A stretch of 64,000 nucleotides of DNA, taken from NCBI GenBank assembly GCA_023228945.1, contig JALOAI010000006.1, forward strand, positions 130,571 through 194,570, in the 5' to 3' direction. The notes below the pieces were generated by a model. The model was not told the DNA's origin and ran no database searches. It saw only the letters and a program-made list of their open reading frames with translations. A program made the translations under genes and the position numbers. Source of the DNA: Pigmentiphaga sp. (GTDB lineage Bacteria > Pseudomonadota > Gammaproteobacteria > Burkholderiales > Burkholderiaceae_B). Numbering within the stretch: position 1 is the first letter of the stretch; every line of letters begins with the position of its first letter. Positions 18,503-27,667 of the stretch are shown piece after piece.

Positions 18503-18519
18503 GTATACGGATGGTATAC
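18503..18519. promoter_or_regulatory. candidate operator upstream of the liv operon: two GTATAC palindromes
   Basis: GTATAC occurs at 18503-18508 and again at 18514-18519, centres 11 bases apart, which is one helical turn. The second copy reads GGTATACA, close to the half-palindromes bound by FCD-type GntR regulators. The pair ends 41 bases before the livK start codon. No regulator gene is adjacent, so the bound protein would be encoded elsewhere. Inference only. Confidence 0.4.
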
Positions 18520-18725
18520 AGGATTTATCGGATGCCGCAATCGGCAAATCCCCGCGCCGACACTCGCGGGAAGCAGCCGCCAGCATCATGTCCGTGGCGC
18601 TACGAGATTATGCGCCCGACTGGAGACGTTTTACACATAGCTTCAAGGACGCCCCAGACCGCGCCCGGGGCTTCCTTGACATCACCAAAAGGCCTGACGC
18701 GCCGTGACAGGCAGCTCTGGGATGT

Positions 18726-19847
18726 TCAGAACAAATGCCGCATTCCCACGCCATAGCTCTGGCTATGCCAGCTCTTGTCGAACCAGGCGCCATCGACATA
18801 GCTGTAGAAAGCGTAGAGATTGGTGCGCGGCGAGAGTGAATAGGTGCCGCCGATGCTATAGACCATCTGATGATGAGAGGTTTGCCCGGCGAACATATGC
18901 TTGGCGGGATCGCTCATTTGCCAGGTACCGAACAATTGCGCGGCCGGGCTTAGCTGCGCCTTGAGCCCCGCCAGGTAGGCATTGACATGCTGGCCGGGGA
19001 AGTCGCGTACGGTGCCGAAGGCGATCGCCGCGCCGGTGGCGCCGGCATCGTCGCCCATGCCCGGGTTGGTGAAACCGTTCTTCATGTACGACCAGGCCGC
19101 GGAGGCGGTGAGCATGCCGACGCTCCAGGTGCCGCCCACCTGTACGTTGTACGGGTCGCGCACCCGGCCCTGCGGGTCGAGGGCGCGCGTGCGCTGGGCC
19201 CAGGCGGTATTGCTGCCCAGGTAGGCGCCTTCATAGCTGACCGCCAGCGCCAGCGGGCCGCGGTCGTACTTGACTATCGCGCTGAACAGTTGATCGGAAT
19301 CATCGGTGGCGGCGGAGGCGCCCTCACGATTGAAAGAGTAGCTCGCATAGCCCGTCAGCCCCGAGAAGGTCGGGGAGATGTAGTACACCGTGTTGTCCGC
19401 ACGGTTGGTGGCTGCGCCGTTGAAAGAAGAATGCATGCCGGCCATGCCAAAGCCGGCGCCGAAAGGATCGACAAAATTGATGATGTCGGACCCGGCGGTA
19501 GGCAGGCGACCGAAGCGGACCTCGCCAAAACCACCCGACAAACCCAGCCAGGCGGCTCGCCCGAACATCCGGCCGCCCTGCTGGCGCTGGCCGGTGGACG
19601 GATCGAAGCCGCTTTCGAGCTGAAAATTGGCCCGCAGGCCATTGCCCAAGTCTTCGGAACCCCGCATACCCCAGCGCGATCCCGATTGCATGCCGTTGAT
19701 CATACCCAGGCTGGAATGCCGATAGCTTTGATTGGTGCCGCCGATGCCGATATCGAGGATGCCGTACAAAGTGACCTCGCTTTGGGCCTGTGCGGCTCCC
19801 GCCGCGCCAAGGATCAGAGTGGCGGCGGCAAATAATTTACTCTTCAT
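18726..19847 (-). CDS. general porin, outer membrane (beta-proteobacterial type)
   Basis: 373 residues. It has a signal peptide of about 21 residues (MKSKLFAAATLILGAAGAAQAQ), then SEVTLYGILDIGIGGTNQ, which is the usual first strand of Burkholderiales trimeric porins. GSRWGMRGSEDLGNGLRANFQLESGFDPSTG and the terminal phenylalanine (MRHLF) for Bam recognition complete the picture. Porins of this group pass small, often anionic, solutes. The ATG at 19847 is fixed by the signal peptide. It is a separate transcription unit upstream of the liv operon on the same strand. Confidence 0.92.
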   Translation of the reverse strand: MKSKLFAAATLILGAAGAAQAQSEVTLYGILDIGIGGTNQSYRHSSLGMINGMQSGSRWGMRGSEDLGNGLRANFQLESGFDPSTGQRQQGGRMFGRAAWLGLSGGFGEVRFGRLPTAGSDIINFVDPFGAGFGMAGMHSSFNGAATNRADNTVYYISPTFSGLTGYASYSFNREGASAATDDSDQLFSAIVKYDRGPLALAVSYEGAYLGSNTAWAQRTRALDPQGRVRDPYNVQVGGTWSVGMLTASAAWSYMKNGFTNPGMGDDAGATGAAIAFGTVRDFPGQHVNAYLAGLKAQLSPAAQLFGTWQMSDPAKHMFAGQTSHHQMVYSIGGTYSLSPRTNLYAFYSYVDGAWFDKSWHSQSYGVGMRHLF

Positions 19848-20140
19848 AGAAAGTCCAGCAGGAAAAGCGGAAAAAATGCCGCGGCGGCGCCTGGCCGGTG
19901 CCATCGCCCGCCATCGCCGCCGCACGAAATAAAGAACACACCCGGCGCCGGCCAAAGGGCCGCCATCTCCGGTGACCCTTCGTCCGCTCCGGTACCGCAT
20001 TGCAACAGACTCTCACAAGAATGGCTACCCCATGGGGTCACAATGGCGGTGGCGCGCCTGGACCGCACTTTGGACTTCGTACAATAGAAGCCAGGGGTCC
20101 ATCCGCTTCGGCGCCCGCCGAGCCCTACGAGTACCGCATC

Positions 20141-20815
20141 ATGACCACATCCGCTCCCGCCTCTCTTCGCCGCACCAGCCGGCTCGATGGCTTCCTTGCC
20201 GAAGCCAATCGCGCCCTGCAGGTGCTCACCGGCGTCGCGCAAGCGTCGCGCCCCAATCCCGCCAACGCCTCGGCCGCGTCGCCGGCCGCGGCCGACACCT
20301 TGAGTCCGGCCGAGCGCGCCCGCGCCGCTCGCCTGATGCGCGTCAACCACGTCGGCGAGATCTGCGCCCAGGCCTTGTATCGGGGCCAGGCCACCATCGT
20401 CCGCGACAATGCCACCCGCCGTCTGTTCGAACAGGCAGCCCAGGAAGAGGTCGATCACCTGGCCTGGCTCAACCAACGGCTGCGCGAACTGAATGGCCGA
20501 CCTAGTTTGCTCAATCCCCTGTGGTATGCCGGATCGTTCGCCCTTGGCGCTCTTGCCGCGCGCGCCGGCACGCCCTACAACCTCGGCTTCATGGCCGAAA
20601 CCGAACGGCAAGTGGGCGAGCACCTCGCCAGCCACCTGGAAAAGCTGCCGGCCGACGATCAGCGTTCGCGTGACATCGTGGAGCAAATGCGCCTGGACGA
20701 GGCGGGCCATCAGCGCCAGGCCGAGCAGGCCGGCGGTCGCGAGTTACCCGCGCCTGCCCGGCTAGCCATGCGCGCCATGTCCAAGGTGATGACGACCACG
20801 GCGCACTGGGTATAA
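20141..20815 (+). CDS. coq7: 2-nonaprenyl-3-methyl-6-methoxy-1,4-benzoquinol hydroxylase Coq7
   Basis: 224 residues. It hydroxylates demethoxyubiquinol at C5 in ubiquinone synthesis, as a membrane-associated di-iron enzyme. The di-iron ligands are visible: RVNHVGEICAQALYRGQ (Glu), AAQEEVDHLAWL (Glu and His, ExxH) and MRLDEAGHQRQA (a second ExxH, E-A-G-H). The start at 20141 (MTTSAPASLRRTSRLDGFL) matches the family. It ends 48 bases before the convergent cca gene. Confidence 0.93.
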   Translation: MTTSAPASLRRTSRLDGFLAEANRALQVLTGVAQASRPNPANASAASPAAADTLSPAERARAARLMRVNHVGEICAQALYRGQATIVRDNATRRLFEQAAQEEVDHLAWLNQRLRELNGRPSLLNPLWYAGSFALGALAARAGTPYNLGFMAETERQVGEHLASHLEKLPADDQRSRDIVEQMRLDEAGHQRQAEQAGGRELPAPARLAMRAMSKVMTTTAHWV

Positions 20816-20863
20816 CGCCCTTGCGGGTGGGCCGCACCTCCGGCGACAAAACCCGAACGAAGC

Positions 20864-22144
20864 TCAGGATTCGAGCCCCAGGGATTCCAGCGCCAGCAGG
20901 CGCGCCGCGCGAACCGCCGCGCGGATGGCGGTACCGCCGCCCTGCTGCCGTTTTGCCACCGCGCCCGCGTCGACCGCCCGCACCGCCAACAAGGCGGCCT
21001 GCCAGCGCGCCTGCGCCACCTGCCGCGGCCACATCCGCGCCGCCAGCGCCAGCAACGCGGCAAAGCGTTCGGGCTTGCGCAGACCGTCGCAACGCTCGAT
21101 GCGATCGAGCACCACGTCGGCGTCGGGCAGTCCGCTCTCGCTGGATGCCGCCAAGGCGTCACGCCAGAGTGCCAGCAAACGTGCCATGTCGGCACATTCC
21201 ACCGGAACCTTGAGCCGCCGATGCAAGCCGGAGGCATCGTCCACCGGCAGACAGGCCAAGGCGTAGCGCGCCGGCAGGTCCCATTCCGGCGAAGCCAGGC
21301 ACGACAGTACCTCGGCCAAGCCGCCGGACGGCGCCTCCCACGCGACTTGCCACTCGGGCGCGACACGCGCCAAGGCCTCGGCTTGCGCCAGAACCTCGAA
21401 CAAGCGCAGCGGCCGGGCCTCCATCAGGCCCCGGGCGATTTCGCGCCAGACCCGCTCGGGCACCAGGGCATCGGCTTCGCCGGCGGCCACCATTGCCTGG
21501 CACAGGGCCAGGGTGTCGTCCGCCACCGAGAAGGTGTGAAAGCGCGCCGCAAACCGGGCCAGGCGCAAGATGCGCACCGGATCTTCGGCAAACGCCTCGC
21601 CCACGTGCCGCAGGCAACACGCCCGCAAGTCGTCGCGTCCGCGCCAAGGATCGTGGAGCCGGCCATCGGGCGACAGCGCCATGGCGTTGACCGTGAGATC
21701 GCGACGCTGGAGATCTTGTTCGAGGGTGACGTCGGGCCCGGCGTGGAATACGAAGCCCCGATAACCTCGCGCCGTCTTGCGCTCGGTGCGTGCGAGAGCG
21801 TACTCCTCGTGCGTGCGCGGATGCAGGAATACCGGGAAGTCGCCACCCACCGGTGTGAAGCCCCGCTTGGCCATGTCCTCCGGGCTCGCGCCGACTACGA
21901 CCCAATCGCGGTCGCCCGCCGGCACGCCCAGCAGAGCGTCGCGCACGGCGCCACCCACGACGTAGACATCAAGCCCCGCGACGGCGGGATCGCCGGCGAT
22001 ATCCTCGACCAGCCGACCCAGCGCCTGCCGCACGGCCTCAGGCCAAGCGCCCGGGCTCCCGCCACCGGCGCTCGCCAAGCCCCGCCCCGGCGCGCCCTGG
22101 CCCGGCGGGTCGTACGGGGGCGGCACGGCGTCCGGCTTGCTCAC
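20864..22144 (-). CDS. cca: CCA-adding enzyme (tRNA nucleotidyltransferase)
   Basis: 426 residues. It adds or repairs the 3' CCA end of tRNAs. YVVGGAVRDALLGVPAGDRDWVVVGASPEDM carries the GGxVRD motif and the two metal-binding aspartates (DRD). QDLQRRDLTVNAMA, then EDPVRILRLARFAARF, are motifs B to D of class II enzymes. The start is a GTG at 22144 inside the stop of the transglycosylase gene (GTGA overlap); no ATG exists between there and the first motif. The N-terminal 35 residues are a proline-rich leader not found in E. coli Cca. No HD domain is obvious in the C-terminal part, and the length is in line with the shorter bacterial forms. Confidence 0.9.
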   Translation of the reverse strand: MSKPDAVPPPYDPPGQGAPGRGLASAGGGSPGAWPEAVRQALGRLVEDIAGDPAVAGLDVYVVGGAVRDALLGVPAGDRDWVVVGASPEDMAKRGFTPVGGDFPVFLHPRTHEEYALARTERKTARGYRGFVFHAGPDVTLEQDLQRRDLTVNAMALSPDGRLHDPWRGRDDLRACCLRHVGEAFAEDPVRILRLARFAARFHTFSVADDTLALCQAMVAAGEADALVPERVWREIARGLMEARPLRLFEVLAQAEALARVAPEWQVAWEAPSGGLAEVLSCLASPEWDLPARYALACLPVDDASGLHRRLKVPVECADMARLLALWRDALAASSESGLPDADVVLDRIERCDGLRKPERFAALLALAARMWPRQVAQARWQAALLAVRAVDAGAVAKRQQGGGTAIRAAVRAARLLALESLGLES

Positions 22145-24129
22145 GGGGTTTCGGTACCGCGGGCCTGGACCGGCGCCACCACGCCCAACCGCGCCTTGAG
22201 CGACTGCGGTTCGCCCGTAAACAGGGCGGTGTAGACCGTGGCGTTCGCCAGGACTTTCTGCACGTAGTCGCGGGTTTCGGTGAAGGGAATGGTTTCGGCG
22301 AAAATGGCGCCCTCGACGGGCGCCTGATAGGTGGCGCGCCAGTTGAGAGGCCGCCGCGGCCCGGCGTTGTAACCGGCCGACGCCAATAGCTGGGAGCCAT
22401 CGAGATCTTGCAGCACGATCTGGAGATAACTGGTGCCCAGGGTGGTGTTGACGTCGAAATCGTTGATGCGCGAGGGATGGAAGCCCTCCATGCCGATGCG
22501 CCGCGCGACCCACCGCGCGGTGGCCGGCATCAGCTGCATGAGGCCGGTGGCGCCCACGCCCGAGCGCGCACTGGTGACGAAGCGCGACTCCTGTCGGATG
22601 AGGCCGTAGACCCAGGCCGGATCGACGCCGACTTCGCGGGCCTTGGCGGTTACCTGGCCGGCGAAGGGCGCAATGAAGCGCTGGCGGAAATCGTGCTGTT
22701 CGCGCGTGCGTTCGGAAGTGTTGACCACGCGATCGTACAGTCCGGCCTCGCGGGCGATCTCGGCTGCCGCCAGCAATTGCCGGTCGGTCATGCCGCGCAA
22801 GGCGTAGTTCCACTCGGGCACCGCCTCGGAGCGCCAGTCGAGGGCAAACAGGGCCAGCGCACGCTGCAGGCCTGGAATCTGGCGCACCTCGCCCAGTTCC
22901 GCCTCGGAGGGCGCGGGCGCGCTGGGCGGCACGGTGACCGAGATGCCGAGTTCCTCGCCGGCCAACAGGCCGTAGTAGTCGAAACGAGTGGCCAGCGTGC
23001 TGAACTCGGCTTGTGCCACTCGCGGCTGACCGGTGGCCGCCAAGCCTCGGGCGCGCCAATAGCGCCAGGCCGGTTCGGCGCGCAGGGTGTCGGGCATGAG
23101 CTCGATCGCGCGCAGCACCCAGGCCCAATCGACCTCGGGTTGGCGCAAGCCCGAGCGGACCCGCCACTCGGCGCTGTAATCGCTGATGGTGGCGGCCTCG
23201 GTCTGGCGGTACCAGGCATGGGCCACGTCGTTCTGGCGAAGCGCGGCCAGCAGGGCGAAATGCGCCTGCACCCAGGCGGCATCGGCCGTGGGCAGCTTGG
23301 CCGCCCAACGCTCGAGGAAATACCGGTGGCCCGGCAACATGTCTTTGCGCGCGAGGCGTGCCAGGGCCGCCACGACCAGCTCGAGCCGTGCCGGGTCGAG
23401 CCGCTGCCCTTCCAGCCGCCGCAGCCAGGGCATGGGGTCGTCCCAGGCGGCCGCCAGGGCTTTTTCCTGGGCATCGTCGAGAAAATAGGCCCCCAGCCGC
23501 AACGCGGTGGCCTTGGCGTCAACGTCGACGGCATCGCGCATCTGGCGGGCGATCAAGGGCTGGCCGAGGATTTGTTGGCCGTATAGGGTGTCGTACAGCG
23601 CCCAGCAGGCTTCGCCCGGAGTGAAGACCGTTTGCGCTTGCGCGGCCGACACGCGGCCGCCGGTGAGTTGGCGCGCGAGCAGAATGGCGCATTCGGTATG
23701 GCCGTTACGCACTTCCAGGCCCTCGGCCAGGCGCAGCACCCATTGGGCTTCGCCGCGCCGCATGGCCGCCAGAATGGCTTCGCCCCGCACCCGTTGCTCG
23801 AGGTAGGTGCCGCGGTGATCTTCCAGGAAGCGGGCCACGTCGGTGGCGGGAAAAGGCCCCTGGCGCGCCTGCAACTGCGGTCGCAGCAGCCAATACTCAG
23901 GGTAAGACCCTAGCAAATCGGCCTGCAACGCCGGTACGATTTGTTCGACCTTGCCCCATAATCTGGCATTGGCGGCTTCGCGCGCCGAAACCAGTAAAGC
24001 CAGGGCCGGCTCTGACGCCGCGGCACCCGCCGAAGCCGCCACACCCAGCCCTAATGCGGCCGCGCCCGCCAAACCAAGGCCGGCGCGCGCCAGGCGCCCT
24101 ACGACGGAACCCTTCAGGGATTTTTTCAT
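22141..24129 (-). CDS. slt: soluble lytic murein transglycosylase (Slt70-like)
   Basis: 662 residues. It cleaves the MurNAc-GlcNAc bond of peptidoglycan in the periplasm. A signal peptide (MKKSLKGSVVGRLARAGLGLAGAAALGLGVAASAGAAA) is followed by a long helical superhelix (about 50-470) and a C-terminal SLT domain with WVYGLIRQESRFVTSARSGVGATGLMQLMPATA (catalytic Glu in RQESRF) and ASAGYNAGP. The ATG at 24129 gives a clean signal peptide; an ATG seven codons upstream is possible. It is divergent from fthC with start codons only about 15 bases apart, and overlaps cca by four bases. Confidence 0.92.
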   Translation of the reverse strand: MKKSLKGSVVGRLARAGLGLAGAAALGLGVAASAGAAASEPALALLVSAREAANARLWGKVEQIVPALQADLLGSYPEYWLLRPQLQARQGPFPATDVARFLEDHRGTYLEQRVRGEAILAAMRRGEAQWVLRLAEGLEVRNGHTECAILLARQLTGGRVSAAQAQTVFTPGEACWALYDTLYGQQILGQPLIARQMRDAVDVDAKATALRLGAYFLDDAQEKALAAAWDDPMPWLRRLEGQRLDPARLELVVAALARLARKDMLPGHRYFLERWAAKLPTADAAWVQAHFALLAALRQNDVAHAWYRQTEAATISDYSAEWRVRSGLRQPEVDWAWVLRAIELMPDTLRAEPAWRYWRARGLAATGQPRVAQAEFSTLATRFDYYGLLAGEELGISVTVPPSAPAPSEAELGEVRQIPGLQRALALFALDWRSEAVPEWNYALRGMTDRQLLAAAEIAREAGLYDRVVNTSERTREQHDFRQRFIAPFAGQVTAKAREVGVDPAWVYGLIRQESRFVTSARSGVGATGLMQLMPATARWVARRIGMEGFHPSRINDFDVNTTLGTSYLQIVLQDLDGSQLLASAGYNAGPRRPLNWRATYQAPVEGAIFAETIPFTETRDYVQKVLANATVYTALFTGEPQSLKARLGVVAPVQARGTETP

Positions 24130-24144
24130 CGGATTCAACCCAAC

Positions 24145-24846
24145 ATGCATGGCAACACCGAACTCGGCAACGGCGGCACCGAGATAATCGCCAACGCTGC
24201 CCAGAGCGTAGAGGATACAGCAGGCGCCTCGGCTCTTGCCATCCGCCGCCGATTGCGTGCGGCGCGTTCCGCCATGACGCCTCAACAGCGGCAACAGGCG
24301 AGCGCTCGCATTTGTGCTTTGCTGGCCCAGCCCGGCCCGCGCCAATGGCCGGTGCTGGTGGGTCGCCGCGGCATCGTCCCGCAAGTGATCGCGGCCTTCT
24401 GGCCCCTGGCTGAAGAACCCGACTTGCGCACCGTTCTGCGGCAATGGGTAACACAAGGCTACACCGTGGTGCTGCCCGACGTCGTGCGCGAGGCATCGCC
24501 GCTCACCTTCCGGCGCTGGCAGCCCGAGGCGCCCATGCAAGCCGACCGCTACGGCATTCCCGTGCCCGTGGGCGCGCCCTGCGTGCCCGACACCTTGCTG
24601 GTACCCACGCTGGGTTTTACGCTGCACGCCGACCGCCTGGGCTACGGCGGCGGCTACTACGACCGCACGCTGGCGGCCCTGGCGGAGTCGGGGGCAGCGC
24701 CGCTCACCATCGGCGTCGCCTTCGATTGCGGGCGGCTGGAGCCCTTCGAGCATCAGCCGGCTCCTCACGATATCGCACTGGACGCCGTGCTCACCGAGCA
24801 CGGCTGGCTTTGCCCCTCGCCCCGCTTCCCCGCCGACGGCGGCTGA
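24145..24846 (+). CDS. fthC: 5-formyltetrahydrofolate cyclo-ligase
   Basis: 233 residues. It converts 5-formyl-THF to 5,10-methenyl-THF with ATP. LRAARSAMTPQQRQQASARI is the N-terminal helix. LLVPTLGFTLHADRLGYGGGYYDRTLA is the signature (GxGGGYYDR) with the nucleotide and substrate loop, and TIGVAFDCGRLEPFEHQPAPHDIALDAVLTE is the C-terminal motif. The first 30 residues are not conserved in the family, so translation might begin later. It is convergent with metF, another folate one-carbon gene, across 69 bases. Confidence 0.9.
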   Translation: MHGNTELGNGGTEIIANAAQSVEDTAGASALAIRRRLRAARSAMTPQQRQQASARICALLAQPGPRQWPVLVGRRGIVPQVIAAFWPLAEEPDLRTVLRQWVTQGYTVVLPDVVREASPLTFRRWQPEAPMQADRYGIPVPVGAPCVPDTLLVPTLGFTLHADRLGYGGGYYDRTLAALAESGAAPLTIGVAFDCGRLEPFEHQPAPHDIALDAVLTEHGWLCPSPRFPADGG

Positions 24847-24915
24847 AGCGCCGGGAAGGCCGGGCCGCCCCGGGCTCCCCGGCGCCTTCGGAGGCCCGGC
24901 ACGAAGCGACAGAGA

Positions 24916-25746
24916 TTATTGCCGGTGCAACTGCGACCAAACGCCACGCACGGCATCGGCCTGGTTGAGCGTATAAAAGTGCAAACCCGGCGCCCCTCCA
25001 TCCAGCAGGCGCTGGCAGAGGCTACCGACCACATCCTGGCCAAAATCCCGGATCGAGGCCCGGTCGTCGCCGAAGCTGGCCAGACGCAGGCGGATCCAGC
25101 GCGGTACTTCGGCGCCGCAGGCTTCCGAGAAGCGCACCAGCTGGTTGTGGTTCGTGATCGGCATGATGCCGGGCACGATCGGTGCCGAGACGCCCTGCGC
25201 GCGTGCGCGCTCGACGAACTCGAAATAGGCGTCGGCATTGAAGAAATACTGCGTGATGGCGCTGTTGGCGCCCTCCCGCATCTTCTCGATGAAATGCCCG
25301 AGGTCGGCCTGGGGGCTTGCGGCCTGGGGATGCATTTCGGGATAGGCCGCGACTTCGATGTGGAACCAATTGCCGGTTTCGTCGCGGATGAAGCGCACGA
25401 GGTCGGAAGCATGGCGCAGGATGCTCAGGCCCGGCCCCATGCCCGACGGCATATCGCCACGCAAGGCCACCAGGCGGCGTACGCCCAGCTCGCGATACGA
25501 CTGCAGAAGACCTCGCAAGCTGTCCGGCGTGGCGCCGATGCACGAAAGGTGCGGCGCCACGTCGAAGCCCAGGCCTTGCAGTTGGCGCACCGTTGCCAGC
25601 GTGCCCTCGCGCGTGGAACCGCCGGCGCCGAACGTGACGCTGACGTAGCGTGGAGCCAATGCAGCCAGTTCTTTTGCCGCCGCCACCAGCCGGACCTCGG
25701 CCGTGGCGTCGCGCGGCGGAAAGAACTCAAGGCTCAAATCGGTCAT
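24916..25746 (-). CDS. metF: 5,10-methylenetetrahydrofolate reductase
   Basis: 276 residues. It is the FAD enzyme making 5-methyl-THF for methionine synthase. It begins MTDLSLEFFPPRDATAEVRLV, and SVTFGAGGSTREGTLATV, HLSCIGATPDSL, RRLVALRGDMP and FHIEVAAYPEMHPQA are all family motifs. It is the third gene of the ahcY operon, 12 bases after the small membrane protein, so it should also respond to the SAH riboswitch. This links removal of S-adenosylhomocysteine to methyl-group resupply. Confidence 0.95.
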   Translation of the reverse strand: MTDLSLEFFPPRDATAEVRLVAAAKELAALAPRYVSVTFGAGGSTREGTLATVRQLQGLGFDVAPHLSCIGATPDSLRGLLQSYRELGVRRLVALRGDMPSGMGPGLSILRHASDLVRFIRDETGNWFHIEVAAYPEMHPQAASPQADLGHFIEKMREGANSAITQYFFNADAYFEFVERARAQGVSAPIVPGIMPITNHNQLVRFSEACGAEVPRWIRLRLASFGDDRASIRDFGQDVVGSLCQRLLDGGAPGLHFYTLNQADAVRGVWSQLHRQ

Positions 25747-25758
25747 GTAGATCCTCGA

Positions 25759-26097
25759 TTACAAGGAGAAGACCGATGCCAGGAGCCCCGTGATGATGCT
25801 GTAGAGCAGGGCGCCGCCCAATGCCCACCAGAAACCCGCCACCTTGAAGCCGCTCAGGATGGAGCCGGCGAACCAGAACACGAGGGCATTGATCACCAGC
25901 AGGAACAGGCCCAGGGTGATGATGGTGATGGGAATGGTCAGCACGATCAGGATGGGCTTGACGATCGCATTGAGCAAGCCCAGCACCAGCGCGGCGATGA
26001 GCGCGGACCCGAAGCCGGCCACCGTGATGCCGGGCAAGAGATAGGCCACCGCCAGCAAGGCTACCGCATTCAACAACCAGATCAGCAACAGGGTCAT
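25759..26097 (-). CDS. phage holin family 4-like small membrane protein
   Basis: 112 residues with four hydrophobic segments: LLLIWLLNAVALLAVAYLLPGI, ALIAALVLGLLNAIVKPILIVL, ITLGLFLLVINALVFWFAG and ALGGALLYSIITGLLASVF. NAIVKPILIVLTIPITIITLGLFLLVINA is the signature of the family often annotated as phage holin superfamily IV or YvlD, which is widespread in non-phage contexts. It lies between ahcY and metF on the same strand, so it belongs to the SAH-riboswitch operon. The start at 26097 is preceded by GGAGG at suitable distance. Its function in the methyl cycle is unknown. Confidence 0.85.
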   Translation of the reverse strand: MTLLLIWLLNAVALLAVAYLLPGITVAGFGSALIAALVLGLLNAIVKPILIVLTIPITIITLGLFLLVINALVFWFAGSILSGFKVAGFWWALGGALLYSIITGLLASVFSL

Positions 26098-26124
26098 GGC
26101 ATCAGCCTCCAGAAGGATGAGATA

Positions 26125-26142
26125 CCCCGCCGAGCGGCGGGG
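26125..26142 (-). terminator. intra-operon GC hairpin between ahcY and the small membrane gene
   Basis: CCCCGCC-GAGC-GGCGGGG forms a 7-bp perfect GC stem with a 4-base loop in the 75-base ahcY/holin-like spacer. No T-run follows on the minus strand, so it is more likely a partial terminator or a 3'-end RNA stabiliser for the ahcY message than a strong terminator. Confidence 0.45.
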
Positions 26143-26172
26143 CAATGCTTGGGAACGGGCCGGACCGACCGC

Positions 26173-27594
26173 TTAGTAGCGGTAATGATCCGACTTGAAC
26201 GGCCCGGTTTGCGGCACGTTGATGTAGTTTGCCTGTTCCGGCGTAAGCTGCGTGAGGCTGACACCCAGTTTTTTGAGATGCAGCGCCGCGACCTTCTCGT
26301 CGAGGGCCTTGGGCAGCACATAAACCTGGCCGCGCGTGTATTGATCGTTGCGTGTAAACAACTCGATCTGGGCGAGTGTCTGGTTGGCGAACGAAGAAGA
26401 CATCACGAACGAGGGATGGCCGGTGGCGCACCCGAGGTTCACCAGGCGGCCGCGAGCCAGCAGGATGATGCGCTTGCCGTCGGGGAAGATCACGTGGTCG
26501 ACCTGCGGCTTGATCTCTTCCCAGGTGTAGCGCTCGAGCGAGGCGACGTCGATCTCGTTATCGAAGTGGCCGATATTGCAGACGATTGCCTGGTCTTTCA
26601 TGCGGGCCATGTGATCGTGGGTGATCACGTGGTAGTTGCCGGTGGCGGTGACGAAGATGTCGGCCTGGTCGGCCGCTTCGTCCATCGTCACGACCTTGTA
26701 GCCTTCCATGGCGGCCTGCAGGGCGCAGATCGGGTCGACTTCGGTGACCCACACCTGGGCGCGCAAGGCGGCCAGGGCCTGGGCGCAGCCCTTGCCCACG
26801 TCGCCATAGCCGCACACCACCGCCACCTTGCCGGCCACCATCACGTCGGTGGCGCGCTTGATGCCGTCGACCAGAGACTCGCGGCAGCCGTAGAGGTTGT
26901 CGAACTTCGATTTGGTAACCGAATCGTTGACGTTGATGGCGGCAAACGCCAGCTCGCCCTTCTCGGCCATCTGGTACAGGCGGTGCACGCCGGTGGTGGT
27001 TTCTTCGGTCACGCCCTGGATCTGGGCCAGGCGAGTGGAGTACCAGGCGGGATCCCGGGCCAGCTTGGCGCGGATGGCGGCGAACAGAAAGGTTTCTTCC
27101 TCGCTGCCGGGATTGTCGAGCACCGAGGCGTCGCGTTCGGCGCGGGCGCCCAGATGCAGCAGCAGCGTGGCGTCGCCGCCGTCGTCGAGGATCATATTGG
27201 CCTGCGCCTCGCCCGGCCACTCGAAGATCTCGTGGGTGTAATCCCAATAGTCGGCCAGTGTTTCGCCCTTGATGGCGAACACCGGCGTCCCGCTGGCGGC
27301 GATCGCGGCGGCGGCGTGGTCCTGGGTGGAATAAATATTGCACGAGGCCCAACGCACCTGAGCGCCCAGCGCCTGCAGGGTTTCGATCAGCACGGCGGTC
27401 TGGATGGTCATGTGCAGGCTGCCGGCGATGCGTGCGCCCTTGAGCGGCTGGCTGGCGGCGTACTCGTCGCGGATGGCTACCAGGCCCGGCATTTCGGTTT
27501 CGGCAATGGCGATTTCGCGGCGGCCCCAGGCAGCCAGCGAAATATCGGCAATACGGTGATCGGCTTGGACGCCGGTATCGGCAACGGTATTCAT
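26173..27594 (-). CDS. ahcY: S-adenosylhomocysteine hydrolase
   Basis: 473 residues. It reversibly splits S-adenosylhomocysteine to homocysteine and adenosine, removing the inhibitory product of methyl transfer. SLAAWGRREIAIAETEMPGLVAIR, CNIYSTQDHAAAAIA, the NAD-binding GKVAVVCGYGDVGKGCAQAL and the C-terminal KSDHYRY are all diagnostic. The frame is open upstream through the leader, but MNTVADTGVQADHRIADISLAAW at 27594 has the correct family start and lies 74 bases downstream of an SAH riboswitch. It is first of ahcY - holin-like - metF. Confidence 0.97.
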   Translation of the reverse strand: MNTVADTGVQADHRIADISLAAWGRREIAIAETEMPGLVAIRDEYAASQPLKGARIAGSLHMTIQTAVLIETLQALGAQVRWASCNIYSTQDHAAAAIAASGTPVFAIKGETLADYWDYTHEIFEWPGEAQANMILDDGGDATLLLHLGARAERDASVLDNPGSEEETFLFAAIRAKLARDPAWYSTRLAQIQGVTEETTTGVHRLYQMAEKGELAFAAINVNDSVTKSKFDNLYGCRESLVDGIKRATDVMVAGKVAVVCGYGDVGKGCAQALAALRAQVWVTEVDPICALQAAMEGYKVVTMDEAADQADIFVTATGNYHVITHDHMARMKDQAIVCNIGHFDNEIDVASLERYTWEEIKPQVDHVIFPDGKRIILLARGRLVNLGCATGHPSFVMSSSFANQTLAQIELFTRNDQYTRGQVYVLPKALDEKVAALHLKKLGVSLTQLTPEQANYINVPQTGPFKSDHYRY

Positions 27595-27667
27595 GAGAAG
27601 GACTCCGGTAGGCCCGCGGGCGGCGGAGTCCGAACCGCTCGAACCAGCCGCGCCCCCGCGGGTGTGG

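Noticed and set aside
24129..24145. 6S RNA gene next to fthC, as in E. coli
   Set aside because: The space upstream of fthC is only about 15 bases and is shared with the start of slt; there is no room for ssrS.
25759..26097. Holin-like gene as a sign of a prophage
   Set aside because: No other phage gene is present, and this membrane family is common in ordinary chromosomes.
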